Source of the DNA: Alicyclobacillus pomorum DSM 14955
Lineage (GTDB): Bacteria > Bacillota > Bacilli > Alicyclobacillales > Alicyclobacillaceae
DNA length: 60,551 bases
Reading direction: 5' to 3'
Assembly: GCF_000472905.1 (NCBI RefSeq)
Contig: NZ_AXAR01000018.1
Span: 1 to 60,551 of the forward strand
Below the pieces are notes generated by a model that had not been told where the DNA came from, did not search any database, and was given only the letters and a program-made list of their open reading frames with translations. The translations under genes and the position numbers were made by a program. Shown here one piece after another: positions 33,935 to 42,786 of this stretch. Position 1 is the first letter of the stretch. Every line of letters begins with the position of its first letter.

Positions 33935-35191
33935 TCAAGCTTGGAGATCTTCAGTCATTTGCTCAGGCACTGCTTTTGAGCGAATCAGCAATACAAACAC
34001 AATGGCCACGAGACTTGACACACCACTGACAATGAACATGTCCTTGTATTCCCCACCTGAAGCGTGAATGACGTATCCCGCCAGGGGCGCAGCAACAAGA
34101 AGTCCGATGGACTGCACTACGTTGTTTAGACCATATAATCCACCACGCAGGTCGTTCTCCTGCGCTTCGTCTCTTGTCGTCTCTCTGAGGAGGTCCGTAG
34201 CAAGGGCGTACGACACCGTGAGTGTTGCGGCCCAAAATATGCCTTCCACCCCGACAAGCATGAATACCAAAAGAAGACTGTGGACCCAAAGCCCCGACAA
34301 AGCCAGTATCCCAAACAATCCAAACGAAGTGACCAACAGGTGACGTGGTGCAAATCGACGATATGCTTTCCCCACAAAGACAGCAGCCACCATGCCCATA
34401 AACGTGTACAGTGACATGGCCAGCGCGGAATCCATGAGGCTTCCGTGCACGGAGTGCACGATATAGAGGGTGAAAAACGACGCAATCGATTCGAAAGAAA
34501 GCCAAGCGAGCGTCTGCGCGATGTAATACAAGATCAAGTTGCCACGAAATAAAGGCCGATAAGACGGCCGAACGATTGGCCTATCATGTTGTTCCTCGTT
34601 CACAGCAACTGAACCTTGCTCAGGGACGCCGATGACGGTGATCATGCCGCAGGTCGCGATGAGAACTGCCGTGAACACGTACGCGCCTGTGTGGCTGAGT
34701 CCCCATACAAGGGGAATGACCAGAAATGCGACCAAGTTTCCCGTTTGCCACCATAGATTCAAATAACCCGAAGCTAAGCCCCAGAAGCGCTGGGGAATGA
34801 GTCCTGGCATCCACGCTTGATACGGACTGATGGAGCCCTGCTGAAACACGTAAAACAAACATAAGGCAACAAGGGAAACAACGAGATCATGTGTTTGACA
34901 GAAAACAAGCCAAGTGATAGCAGCCATTGGAAAACAAATCAGGAGGTATACCTTGCGGCGAAAACCTGTCTTCCTTGTTCTGTCACTGATGTAACCTGTC
35001 AGGGGATTGAGCAAAATTCCCAGCAGTCCTTCCAGTCCAAGAATCAGCCCAATCACTGGTTGCGACACAGCGAGCGATTGGAGAAGAGCTGCTGCAAATA
35101 CCTTGTTACATCCGAATCCCACGTTACGTCCCAACCCAGCCATGCCAGGTAAATGGACCTGTTTGGCTTGAAACTGCTGTTCTTCGCTCAT
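33935..35191 (-). CDS. MFS transporter (sugar/SLC45-like)
   Basis: A 418-aa major facilitator with about twelve membrane segments. The loop between helices 2 and 3 reads GYISDRTRKTGFRRKVYLL, the MFS signature. The arrangement of N-terminal GLGRNVGFGCNKVFA and GLEGLLGILLNPLTG resembles SLC45/GPH-like sugar permeases. The ATG at 35191 follows AGAGGTGAGCGA. No enzymes of a sugar pathway are adjacent, so the substrate is unknown. Confidence 0.87.
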   Translation of the reverse strand: MSEEQQFQAKQVHLPGMAGLGRNVGFGCNKVFAAALLQSLAVSQPVIGLILGLEGLLGILLNPLTGYISDRTRKTGFRRKVYLLICFPMAAITWLVFCQTHDLVVSLVALCLFYVFQQGSISPYQAWMPGLIPQRFWGLASGYLNLWWQTGNLVAFLVIPLVWGLSHTGAYVFTAVLIATCGMITVIGVPEQGSVAVNEEQHDRPIVRPSYRPLFRGNLILYYIAQTLAWLSFESIASFFTLYIVHSVHGSLMDSALAMSLYTFMGMVAAVFVGKAYRRFAPRHLLVTSFGLFGILALSGLWVHSLLLVFMLVGVEGIFWAATLTVSYALATDLLRETTRDEAQENDLRGGLYGLNNVVQSIGLLVAAPLAGYVIHASGGEYKDMFIVSGVSSLVAIVFVLLIRSKAVPEQMTEDLQA

Positions 35192-35594
35192 TCGCTCACC
35201 TCTGGTAAATCATCATAAAATTCAGGTTATTAATCATGAGTATGCCCGATGGTTGTGAATTTGTAAGGGTGATGAAATGGAGAGGAAATAAAGACTGTGT
35301 ACATTCGGGAAATGACTGTCCACGTATGGAGATGAAAGATGAGTTTTCCGTGGAGCACGCGTTGTTACCTCGACATCAGGTATAGACTGCGGGCCGCTCA
35401 TCCCAACGGATGGGCCCGCATGTTTTGTGCAAGTGAAACTTCAGAGACCGAAGTGTGAATGAGTGCATTGATATCAAGAAAGGGTGGATGTAGTGCTCGA
35501 TACATGTTCTCTTTGGCAATGTGGAGGCTGTTGAATAAACGGTAGACGACCAGTGATACGGGAATTGATACGGAACCGAATGTCGCACGCCGTA
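35192..35594. other. Intergenic region with GC-rich hairpin
   Basis: Four hundred bases without a supported gene. At 35387-35419 TGCGGGCC...GGCCCGCA forms a bulged stem with an inner CATCC/GGATG pair, followed on the plus strand by TGTTTTG. It may end transcripts from the DUF3967 gene or stray plus-strand transcripts. Small reading frames here have no ribosome site. Confidence 0.45.
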
Positions 35595-36170
35595 TCACTT
35601 GCCCATCAATCGTTGCCACCAGGACTTCTTCTCATTCGCTCTTTCGTTCATGGTTTGCAGTGTATCCAACAGCATCTTGTCGCGCTGCTGTAAACGTTGC
35701 TCGCTTTCGTTCAATCGCTCATCCAGCATTGTCCTCAGTTTCTCGTTTTCCTCCCGTGTCGCTGCTATCTCGTTGCGCAATGCACTCAATGTATCCGATA
35801 GCTGGATTCGCAGTTCGTTCACCAGCCTGCGCTGTTGCTCAGCCATCGCTTGTGCCATCATGTGCAGCACTTCCTCCGTCTTCACCGCTGGAACATTGGA
35901 TGGCGTCCGCTCATCTTCCGATTGCACATCGACCACCACGGAAAACTCCTGACGGAGCGTATCCGCAATTTGGTCTGCAGTTAAGTTCTTGTCGTACAGC
36001 TGCTGTACACGTCGCAACACGTCTCTCGCTTGTGGATTAAAACGTCTCCCCGCGCCGCGACCTTTTGCTTCTAAGAAGTCGCTAAACATCGAAGCCCATC
36101 GTCGAGCAGTACTATCCGCAATGTCCAGTTCTCTGGCAATCGTACTCAGACTCACCCATTCTTCGTTCAT
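35595..36170 (-). CDS. MerR-like DNA-binding protein with DUF3967 C-terminus
   Basis: A 191-aa protein. Residues 1-70 form a MerR-type winged helix (WVSLSTIARELDIADSTARRWASMF). About 95-175 is a long coiled coil rich in Glu, Arg and Gln. The end (EKKSWWQRLMGK) has the WW/basic tail seen in DUF3967 proteins of Bacillus plasmids and phages. The family may act in DNA partition or as a regulator. The ATG at 36170 follows GGAGGGGTGAGCGA. A long inverted repeat directly upstream is a likely binding site. Confidence 0.82.
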   Translation of the reverse strand: MNEEWVSLSTIARELDIADSTARRWASMFSDFLEAKGRGAGRRFNPQARDVLRRVQQLYDKNLTADQIADTLRQEFSVVVDVQSEDERTPSNVPAVKTEEVLHMMAQAMAEQQRRLVNELRIQLSDTLSALRNEIAATREENEKLRTMLDERLNESEQRLQQRDKMLLDTLQTMNERANEKKSWWQRLMGK

Positions 36171-36201
36171 TCGCTCACCCCTCCGCAAATTCGCTCACTC
36201 C

Positions 36202-36233
36202 GATTAGCGCAATTCGCCGATTTTGCGCTAATC
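36202..36233. promoter_or_regulatory. Inverted repeat upstream of the MerR/DUF3967 gene
   Basis: GATTAGCGCAA (36202-36212) and TTGCGCTAATC (36223-36233) are perfect 11-base arms ten bases apart, with the 7-mer CGCCGAT repeated in the spacer and just after. It sits 32 bases before the start codon and could be an autoregulatory operator or a centromere-like site. Confidence 0.6.
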
Positions 36234-36374
36234 GCCGATATGCCATGTCAGACCAGCGTTTACGTCACTTTTCGTCCATCCGACCATATTGCGTCTTTTA
36301 ATCAATTCTCCACTCAGATGGCGATTCCTCCGCATCATCAACACAACATGGTGTAATTCACTCTCATCTGAACC

Positions 36375-36408
36375 AAAAAACGCGCGTTCCCTCCTTGGAG
36401 AACGCGCG
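36375..36408 (-). terminator. Rho-independent terminator of the cell-wall protein gene
   Basis: CGCGCGTTC pairs with GAACGCGCG around a ten-base loop and is followed on the minus strand by TTTTTTGG. Confidence 0.9.
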
Positions 36409-36446
36409 CTACCTATTACGGGTATTTGCTAGTAGTGTAGCGTCGT

Positions 36447-37661
36447 TTAAATTGACTTCATGATGTCCTTGAAAATGGCGCGGACGCCATAGGCCCAGTT
36501 CGGGTCTGTGGCATAAATGCCCCAAGGATTCCGGGGATCGTTAATCCAAAGGATGGGATCTTCGCCTGCCGGCGGTGGAGCCGAAAGCTTGTGTCGCAAC
36601 GTGTCAGCGGCAATATTTGCTGTATCCGCTAAGTTCGTGTTGTACACTTGCCAGCTGTAGAACACATTGAACGGGTTGTTCCGAATCATATCCGCGTCTG
36701 GCCCTGGCGGCACAAAATGCTGCTCCTGTCCAGTAATGGCGATAAGCAATGCAGGGTTGACGTTATATCTTTGTGCCGCTGCACATATGGTTTCTATGTC
36801 TTGCAGGGAAAATGTAGAATTGCGCGAACGAACATAGGCATAGAGGGCCGTCGGCGCAATGGGCTGGTACTGTAGACTTGTTTCCGTGACTGCAGAAACG
36901 TTCGTTGATAAGATGGCGTCCTCCTGCTGTACCTGTTGCTCCAATTGGGCAATTTGACTTTGGGTAAGTTGTATCTTGTACTTCAAAAAGCCTTGTTTTT
37001 TGGTGCCTGCTTGAATTTGTTGCTGCACACGCGCTAATGCATTTTTTTGTTGAGCTTGCAGCGATTGATCTACCTTTTGCAATGCCTTCAGGTCCTTCGT
37101 TTTATTCTGCAAGGACTGATAGGCATGCTTTTGAGCCTGCTTCTCTGTCTCCAACTTGTGGTGTAATGCCACAACTTTTTGTAACAACTCTTTGTCTGCC
37201 TCCGTAATCATGGAGAGCATCTGCAGTCGACTGAGAAAATCGCTGAAATTCGTTGCCTGTAACAGCACCTCTATGTAGGGTACATTTCCATCTTCGTAAA
37301 GCGCTTGGAGCATGCTGTTGACGCTCTGTTGGTCGTGCTTCAGCTGCTTTTGGTTTTGGAGAATTTCCTGGTTCAGTTGGTCCAACCGCTTTTGAAGGTC
37401 TTGGAGTTGCTGTTGATTGTTTGCAATCTCATGATGGATACTGTCTAGTAAAGACTGATAATCTTGAATCTTCCCTTGCAACTTCTCTGCTTGTTGCTTG
37501 TTCTTCAACACGTCTTCCGCCGTTTGTTGTGATTGAGCTTGTAATTGACGCATCAACTGCTGTTTTTCAGACAGCGTGCTCGCCATCGACAACTGGGTCG
37601 TCATTCCTACGACGGTTGTGATGGTAGACATGACAACGAGTATTTTTGTGGTTACTTTCAA
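36447..37661 (-). CDS. Secreted coiled-coil protein with C-terminal lysozyme-like domain
   Basis: A 404-aa exported protein. A signal peptide covers about residues 1-27 (KILVVMSTITTVVGMTTQLSMAS). About 28-250 is a Gln-rich coiled coil of the CwlO/PcsB N-terminal kind (GNVPYIEVLLQATNFSDFLSRLQML). The C-terminal 140 residues look like a muramidase or glucosaminidase fold (ICAAAQRYNVNPALLIAITGQEQHF, NNPFNVFYSW, NPWGIYATDPNWAYGV). It probably remodels peptidoglycan at division or growth sites. TTG at 37661 follows GGAGAG; a longer frame with no ribosome site extends upstream. A c-di-AMP riboswitch lies 320 bases upstream, matching the known control of wall hydrolases by this nucleotide. Confidence 0.82.
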   Translation of the reverse strand: MKVTTKILVVMSTITTVVGMTTQLSMASTLSEKQQLMRQLQAQSQQTAEDVLKNKQQAEKLQGKIQDYQSLLDSIHHEIANNQQQLQDLQKRLDQLNQEILQNQKQLKHDQQSVNSMLQALYEDGNVPYIEVLLQATNFSDFLSRLQMLSMITEADKELLQKVVALHHKLETEKQAQKHAYQSLQNKTKDLKALQKVDQSLQAQQKNALARVQQQIQAGTKKQGFLKYKIQLTQSQIAQLEQQVQQEDAILSTNVSAVTETSLQYQPIAPTALYAYVRSRNSTFSLQDIETICAAAQRYNVNPALLIAITGQEQHFVPPGPDADMIRNNPFNVFYSWQVYNTNLADTANIAADTLRHKLSAPPPAGEDPILWINDPRNPWGIYATDPNWAYGVRAIFKDIMKSI

Positions 37662-37978
37662 CTCTACGTCTCTCCTATCTCCAGTGCAAAACCTTCCAAT
37701 TGCCGTAACGCCTGATGATGTAACGTAAGATGATTCAATGTCTTCGAGTCGCCTGGAAAGCGCAAAATCATTCGCTTCACGAAATATACATTTCAACAAG
37801 CATCGACAACATACCAGCGTTGGATGCCTGTTCACGTGTGTATATTTATGATTTGTGGGTATGAAACTAGGGAATCACTTCACGAGAAACGTGGCAATTC
37901 GATGAGTTCTTTGGCAGTTAAATGGTCAACATGCGATGCGAGGAGAACAGTGAAATAGAGGTTGCTCATTTGAATTCA

Positions 37979-38096
37979 TCCTTTCTTTCGCCTACGAGGT
38001 TAGCTGACGGGTTCGGGCAGAAAGGTGCCCTCGACATCATGTCTTTCACCCCAAAAGGAAAATTGTCCCCCGCCCATACGGTTCGGCACTTATGTT
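37979..38096 (-). ncRNA. c-di-AMP riboswitch (ydaO/yuaA class)
   Basis: On the minus strand the conserved blocks appear in order: GTGCCGAACC, GGGCGGGGGAC, TTGGGGTGAAAG, then GAACCCGTCAGCTAACCTCG followed by TAGGCG. These match the ydaO/yuaA aptamer, which binds cyclic di-AMP and usually shuts down genes for wall remodelling or potassium and osmolyte handling. It lies in the leader of the cell-wall protein gene. No clear terminator was found between the aptamer and the TTG start, so the expression platform is undefined. Confidence 0.9.
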
Positions 38097-38273
38097 TTGC
38101 ACTTACAGATCATTCGAGCTCTCTGTTGTGATTACGTCCGTCCCTTCCAATTGTGATGTGCGCCTGTATTGTGCGCGCCGGTTGAACTGCCGTGTAGCCG
38201 AGAGGTCGACATGGGTCAGAAACACTGACAAACTAACGATGTTGATAATTTCTGTTTCGAAAGAGAGTCGGAC

Positions 38274-38945
38274 GTGATGATGATGGAGCGATTCGTATCT
38301 GGTTTTCTCCTATCGCTTTCGCTATGCCTTGATTTAGGGATAGTGAATGTCGCAGTAGTAAAGACGGGGCTGGAGAGAGGCGTATTACCGTCGTTTTTGG
38401 TCGGTCTCGGCTCATCGTTCGGTGATTTAATCTATGCGCTGCTCTCGATGGTGGGCATGTCATTACTCATGCAGTTTACAGTGGTTCGTTGGATATTGTG
38501 GATTGGTGGAACACTTGTACTGTTGTATCTGTCATTCAACATGATGAAGGAAACCTTGTGGCCGAAGAACCTGACCATGTCTCTCGAAGGTTCGGCAACA
38601 AGGTCAAAATCCTGGATAGGGACATTGCTGACAGGAGCTGGCTTAGCTTTATCCTCACCATCAGCCATTCTATGGTTCGCTACTGTGGGAGGTAGTATTA
38701 TCTCGGCAACAGATCACCATGGCACGAGCAACGGTTCATTGGTGGCTTTCTTTGTTGGTTTCTTTTGTGCAGGTGTGCTGTGGTCACTCGTCGTGGCGTA
38801 CGTTAGTGGCCAAGCTCGGAAGTATATGGGACCTCAATTCATACGCATGCTCTCTTTGACGTCTGCGATTCTATTCATTTACTTTGCTTGCAAAGTTTTT
38901 CTGAGTGGCCTGCACACGTTCGCTTTCAATTCCCGTGGATTGTGA
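38274..38945 (+). CDS. LysE/ArgO-family exporter
   Basis: A 223-aa protein with about six membrane segments of the LysE amino-acid exporter superfamily. Typical stretches are LSLSLCLDLGIVNVAVVKTGLERG (a divergent form of the usual GPN start), LGSSFGDLIYALLSMVG and ALSSPSAILWFATVGGSI. The GTG at 38274 and an ATG at 38277 are both possible; ribosome site is weak. It is divergent from the cell-wall gene. The exported compound cannot be told. Confidence 0.85.
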   Translation: MMMMERFVSGFLLSLSLCLDLGIVNVAVVKTGLERGVLPSFLVGLGSSFGDLIYALLSMVGMSLLMQFTVVRWILWIGGTLVLLYLSFNMMKETLWPKNLTMSLEGSATRSKSWIGTLLTGAGLALSSPSAILWFATVGGSIISATDHHGTSNGSLVAFFVGFFCAGVLWSLVVAYVSGQARKYMGPQFIRMLSLTSAILFIYFACKVFLSGLHTFAFNSRGL

Positions 38946-39032
38946 TTTCTTACCGCGAATGCGGCTCATACACTTCCCCGACAGGTCGTTGCTGGTTGAC
39001 ACCCGTTGTCGAAAAGATTAGTCTTTTTTCTA

Positions 39033-39046
39033 TGGAACCGGTTTCA
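39033..39046. promoter_or_regulatory. LacI-type operator, copy 1
   Basis: TGGAACCGGTTTCA, a near-perfect palindrome with the central CG typical of LacI-family sites, 44 bases before the LacI gene and preceded by CTTTTTTC. The identical 14-mer recurs upstream of the MFS gene, which supports autoregulation. Confidence 0.8.
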
Positions 39047-39089
39047 GTAATCGATTTCATAATACTTTTTTGCTGGGGTCGATGGTCTG

Positions 39090-40109
39090 ATGCGCGGTAA
39101 AGGCACCACGAAGCGAGTGACGATTACAGATGTCGCAAAGGCAGCAGGTGTATCGAAAACGACCGTTTCTCGCTTTATCAGTGGGGATATCGAATCGCTT
39201 GCCGAAGACACGTTCAAACGAATTGCGCGCACCATCGAGGCATTGAATTATCGTCCGAGCAAACTCGCGCGCGGTTTAAAAGGCAGGCGCAGTTACCTCA
39301 TCGGTGTGGTTTTGGCGGACATTACAAACCCCTATTCCACAGCAATACTCCGTGGTGCGGAAGACGCTTGCCACAAGCATGGGTACAATTTGTTGGCCTG
39401 TAATACCGACAACAACCCAGAAAAAGAGCGGAACTACATACTCATGTTGCAGTCGCATCATATTGACGGCTTGATTATCAATACAACAGGCCAGAACAAC
39501 ACCCTGTTGCAAACGCTGAGCGCAGAAAATTTGCCGATTGTTCTAGTGGATCGAGAAATTCCTGATTTCAATGCAGACATGGTGACGGTGAATAATCGCC
39601 AGGCGATAGCGCAGGCCACCCAATTCCTGATTCACCGGGGATACAAACGAATTGCGTACTTTACGCAGCCGATTCGTGGCATCAGTACTCGAACAGAACG
39701 CGTCCAGGCTTTCTCAGCGGCATTGAACGAAGCTGGTTTAGCGACGAATCAAGATGTATATGAAGTGGATAGCGAAGAGCAAATTCGTTCGTCCATCCAG
39801 CGATTCCTTTCAAGCTCTGAAGAACATCCGAGAGTCATATTTGCCGGAAACGCTGTCATTTTGCTCAAAGTGGTTCTTGAATTACAGCGTCAAGGTATCC
39901 ATGTGCCAAGAGAAGTCGGGATACTCGGTTTCGATAACCCGGACTGGGCAGAAATCGTTCAGATTACAACATTGGCTCAACCCACATATCTTATCGGCGT
40001 TCAAGCGGTCGAGCAGTTGTTAAAACGGATGAATGGAGAGGAGGAACCGTATCAACATATTGCGCTTCCAGTGGAATTGATGGTTCGCGGCTCGACGCCC
40101 AATGTGTAA
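39090..40109 (+). CDS. LacI-family transcriptional repressor (KdgR-like)
   Basis: A 339-aa repressor. The LacI headpiece occupies residues 10-60 (VTITDVAKAAGVSKTTVSRFISG). The rest is a periplasmic-binding-protein-like effector domain (YLIGVVLADITNPYSTAILRGAEDAC, RGYKRIAYFTQPI, GILGFDNPDWAEIVQ). The general look is that of KdgR/CcpA-like repressors. The same operator occurs before this gene and before the transporter gene, so it likely represses itself and the transport/HPS/PHI operon until a sugar derivative binds. Confidence 0.93.
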   Translation: MRGKGTTKRVTITDVAKAAGVSKTTVSRFISGDIESLAEDTFKRIARTIEALNYRPSKLARGLKGRRSYLIGVVLADITNPYSTAILRGAEDACHKHGYNLLACNTDNNPEKERNYILMLQSHHIDGLIINTTGQNNTLLQTLSAENLPIVLVDREIPDFNADMVTVNNRQAIAQATQFLIHRGYKRIAYFTQPIRGISTRTERVQAFSAALNEAGLATNQDVYEVDSEEQIRSSIQRFLSSSEEHPRVIFAGNAVILLKVVLELQRQGIHVPREVGILGFDNPDWAEIVQITTLAQPTYLIGVQAVEQLLKRMNGEEEPYQHIALPVELMVRGSTPNV

Positions 40110-40137
40110 CAATTGTGATTCTCTTTTTTCAACAGAA

Positions 40138-40151
40138 TGGAACCGGTTTCA
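40138..40151. promoter_or_regulatory. LacI-type operator, copy 2
   Basis: The same TGGAACCGGTTTCA as at 39033, located between the LacI gene and the MFS gene, again after a CTTTTTTC tract. It would control the transport and hexulose-phosphate operon. Confidence 0.82.
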
Positions 40152-40294
40152 TTGATAGTGTCGGAACAAGCAGAAATAGAACGCGGATGCGCGATTGGTG
40201 CACTGGCAGTCACGTCTGAAGGCGACTTGGAGGGACTTCCTACACGTGACAAGTTAAACGCATTCATGAATCCATTTGCAGGGAGGGTACACGG

Positions 40295-41590
40295 ATGAAT
40301 TCTTCACACGTGGCACTACCAAAATCGCGTTGGGCAAGACTGATTCCCATGGTCTTTATCACGTATAGTCTTGCGTATCTGGACCGATCCAACTATGGCT
40401 TTGGCGCAGCGGCCGGGATGAAGGAAGCCCTTCATATTACCGGTGGAGCTTCCGCATTACTGGGTGCTTTGTTCTTTTTGGGCTACTTCTTTTTTCAAGT
40501 ACCTGGAGCACACTACGCGGAAAAATACAGCGCAAGGAAACTGATTTTCTGGGCGCTGATTTCCTGGGGAATTCTGGCGTCCACCCAGGGTGTCATAACA
40601 AATATACCTCTACTCTTCGTAGACCGGTTCTTGCTTGGCGTCGTAGAAAGCGCTGTCATGCCAGCCATGCTGGTATTTATCAGCCACTGGTTTGTGAAAG
40701 AAGAGCGATCTCGCGCGAATACGTTTTTAATCCTGGGCAACCCTGTGACCGTTCTTTGGATGTCGGTCATTTCGGGGTATCTCGTCCAATGGTTCCATTG
40801 GCAAGGCATGTTCCTCATTGAAGGGATTCCCTCGGTCATCTGGGCATTTGTTTGGTTGGCAGTGGTTCGAGATAGACCAAAGGACGCAACCTGGCTTTCT
40901 CCGGCCGAACAACAGGCGGTAGAACATCGTCTCCTCAGCGAACAGTCCGGCTTGGAAGAAGTAAAAAATTATCGAGAAGCATTTCGTTCGAAGCCGGTTG
41001 TCTTATTGTCGTTCCAATACTTTTTCTGGAGTATCGGGGTGTACGGTTTTGTACTTTGGCTTCCCTCCATGATTCGATCCGCCTCGAAGGTGGGGATTGT
41101 CAGCACCGGTTGGCTGTCGTCCGTCCCTTATTTGTTGGCTGCCATTCTCATGATCCTCACGTCTTATTGGTCGGATCGGTCGAATCATCGCAAGACTTTC
41201 GTGTGGGTCTCACTCTTCATTGGGGCCGTTGCGTTTTACGGGTCCTATCTCCTAGGTGCGTCAAACTTTTGGATGTCCTTTGTAGTTCTCGTCATTGCAG
41301 GTGGAGCCATGTATGCGCCGTACGGTTCCTTCTTTGCGATGATACCTGAGATGCTGCCTCGAAATGTTGCCGGCGGAGCTATGGCATTGATCAATGGAAT
41401 GGGTGCACTTGGATCGTTTGCTGGTTCATACGTGGTCGGTTATTTAAACAGTCTGACCGGTAATCCGAGCCTGTCCTATGCGTTTATGGCTGTGTGCCTT
41501 CTGTTGTCCGTGGTCTTTACTCTTGTTGTGCGCACACGTAGAAACGTGTTGCTTGCCAATACGTCTTCAGAGGGAGCTGTGAGTCAATGA
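40295..41590 (+). CDS. MFS transporter, anion:cation symporter (hexuronate/sugar-acid) type
   Basis: A 431-aa, twelve-segment permease. The opening YSLAYLDRSNYGFGAAAGM and FFFQVPGAHYAEKYSARKLIFW match the ACS subfamily, which imports galactonate, glucarate, hexuronates or related acids. RPKDATWLSPAEQQAVEHRL in the central loop is another mark of this group. The ATG at 40295 follows GGAGGG. Its stop overlaps the start of the hexulose-phosphate synthase gene by four bases. Substrate is probably a sugar acid or sugar feeding the HPS/PHI pair. Confidence 0.9.
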   Translation: MNSSHVALPKSRWARLIPMVFITYSLAYLDRSNYGFGAAAGMKEALHITGGASALLGALFFLGYFFFQVPGAHYAEKYSARKLIFWALISWGILASTQGVITNIPLLFVDRFLLGVVESAVMPAMLVFISHWFVKEERSRANTFLILGNPVTVLWMSVISGYLVQWFHWQGMFLIEGIPSVIWAFVWLAVVRDRPKDATWLSPAEQQAVEHRLLSEQSGLEEVKNYREAFRSKPVVLLSFQYFFWSIGVYGFVLWLPSMIRSASKVGIVSTGWLSSVPYLLAAILMILTSYWSDRSNHRKTFVWVSLFIGAVAFYGSYLLGASNFWMSFVVLVIAGGAMYAPYGSFFAMIPEMLPRNVAGGAMALINGMGALGSFAGSYVVGYLNSLTGNPSLSYAFMAVCLLLSVVFTLVVRTRRNVLLANTSSEGAVSQ

Positions 41591-42222
41591 AGATTCAACT
41601 TGCACTGGACCGCTTCCGTATCGATGAAGCCATTGCCCTTGCGTCGTCCGTCGAGGACTATGTGGACTGGATTGAAGTGGGAACATCGCTCATCAAAGAG
41701 TTTGGCATGGAGAGCGTCCGGGCCTTTCGCAAGGCATTTCCAACGAAGACCATCCTAGCAGATATGAAGACCTTTGATAACGCGGCGTATGAAATGAAGT
41801 TATGTTTCGAAGCAGGGGCCAACGTAGCGACTGTCATGGGGGCAGCACCGTTTGCCACGCTTGAAATGTGTAAGCGGGTGGCCGACGAATATGGCGGACA
41901 TATCATGGTGGACTTACTGAATGTCCCGCCGGAACAGTATCACCAACTGGCTCGTTTGACCGGCGTCAAGTGGTGTTACCACGTAAGCAAGGACGAGCAG
42001 GAGGGGCAGGGAAAATCAGCGACAACCCTGAACATAGCGGATTGTCCAATGGGGATTCAAACGGCGGTTGCAGGGGGAATTACAGTTGAGAGTATTCCAC
42101 AATTCAAGCGTCGTGGAATTGACATTGTCATTGTTGGTTCTGCCATCACAAAGGCAGACAACCCCATTGAAGCTGCACGGCAATTTCAATCTGCAATGGA
42201 TAACGAAAAAACAATGAGTTGA
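41587..42222 (+). CDS. hxlA: 3-hexulose-6-phosphate synthase family protein
   Basis: A 211-aa (beta/alpha)8 enzyme of the OMP-decarboxylase suprafamily. The Mg/catalytic positions are E30 in EVGTSLIKEFG and D59, K61 and D64 in DMKTFD. In classical HPS the last motif continues DAG; here it reads DNAAYE. HPS joins formaldehyde with ribulose 5-phosphate or runs backwards to supply pentose phosphate; the related KGPDC enzymes decarboxylate 3-keto-gulonate 6-phosphate. The ATG overlaps the MFS stop (ATGA), showing tight coupling to transport. With a PHI gene next, HPS activity is likely, but the altered motif leaves another substrate open. Confidence 0.83.
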   Translation: MKIQLALDRFRIDEAIALASSVEDYVDWIEVGTSLIKEFGMESVRAFRKAFPTKTILADMKTFDNAAYEMKLCFEAGANVATVMGAAPFATLEMCKRVADEYGGHIMVDLLNVPPEQYHQLARLTGVKWCYHVSKDEQEGQGKSATTLNIADCPMGIQTAVAGGITVESIPQFKRRGIDIVIVGSAITKADNPIEAARQFQSAMDNEKTMS

Positions 42223-42237
42223 AGGAGATGTGTGGCG

Positions 42238-42786
42238 ATGAGCGTCATGGAGACCATTGTGAATGAGATAAGCAGTGTGTTAGCGCACGTGGATAGAACG
42301 AGTCTGGAGGACATCTCAGGACGTCTGATTCGCGCACCTCGTGTATTCGTGGTTGGCGAAGGACGTTCTGGGCTGATGGGACGTGCATTCGCGATGAGAC
42401 TGATGCATCTTGGCGCCACATCGTTTGTGGTTGGAGAAACCATCACACCATCGATTCAGGAAAACGACGTGTTGGTAGCCATCTCAGGCTCTGGGAAGAC
42501 GGAACAGGTGGTTCGTGTGGCCGAAAAGGCGAAAGCAGTCGGGGCTGTCATTGTTGCAGTATCTACAAACCGTGCATCGGACTTGGCCAAAGTCGCTGAT
42601 GCGTTACTTCTCATTCCGGCTGCTACAAAGTATCGGCAGGCTGGAGAACAAGAAAGCATTCAGCCACTCGGGTCCCTCTTTGACCAGTGCGTTCACGTCA
42701 CGCTGGATGCAATTAGTCTCCATTATGCAGCACAGCTTCGAGAAGACAACAACTCGGCCTTCCTGCGTCACAGCAATATGGAGTAA
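42238..42786 (+). CDS. hxlB: 6-phospho-3-hexuloisomerase (SIS domain)
   Basis: A 182-aa single SIS-domain isomerase that interconverts 3-hexulose 6-phosphate and fructose 6-phosphate. Family stretches are RVFVVGEGRSGLMGRAFAMRLMHLG, LVAISGSGKTEQVV and the C-terminal PLGSLFDQCVHVTLDAI. ATG at 42238 lies ten bases after GGAG; a GTG two codons earlier is too close to it. It follows the HPS gene by 15 bases in the LacI-controlled operon. Confidence 0.9.
   Translation: MSVMETIVNEISSVLAHVDRTSLEDISGRLIRAPRVFVVGEGRSGLMGRAFAMRLMHLGATSFVVGETITPSIQENDVLVAISGSGKTEQVVRVAEKAKAVGAVIVAVSTNRASDLAKVADALLLIPAATKYRQAGEQESIQPLGSLFDQCVHVTLDAISLHYAAQLREDNNSAFLRHSNME

Noticed and set aside
39033..39046. CcpA cre site
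   Set aside because: The shape is LacI-like, but identical copies before the local LacI gene and its operon point to that local regulator.
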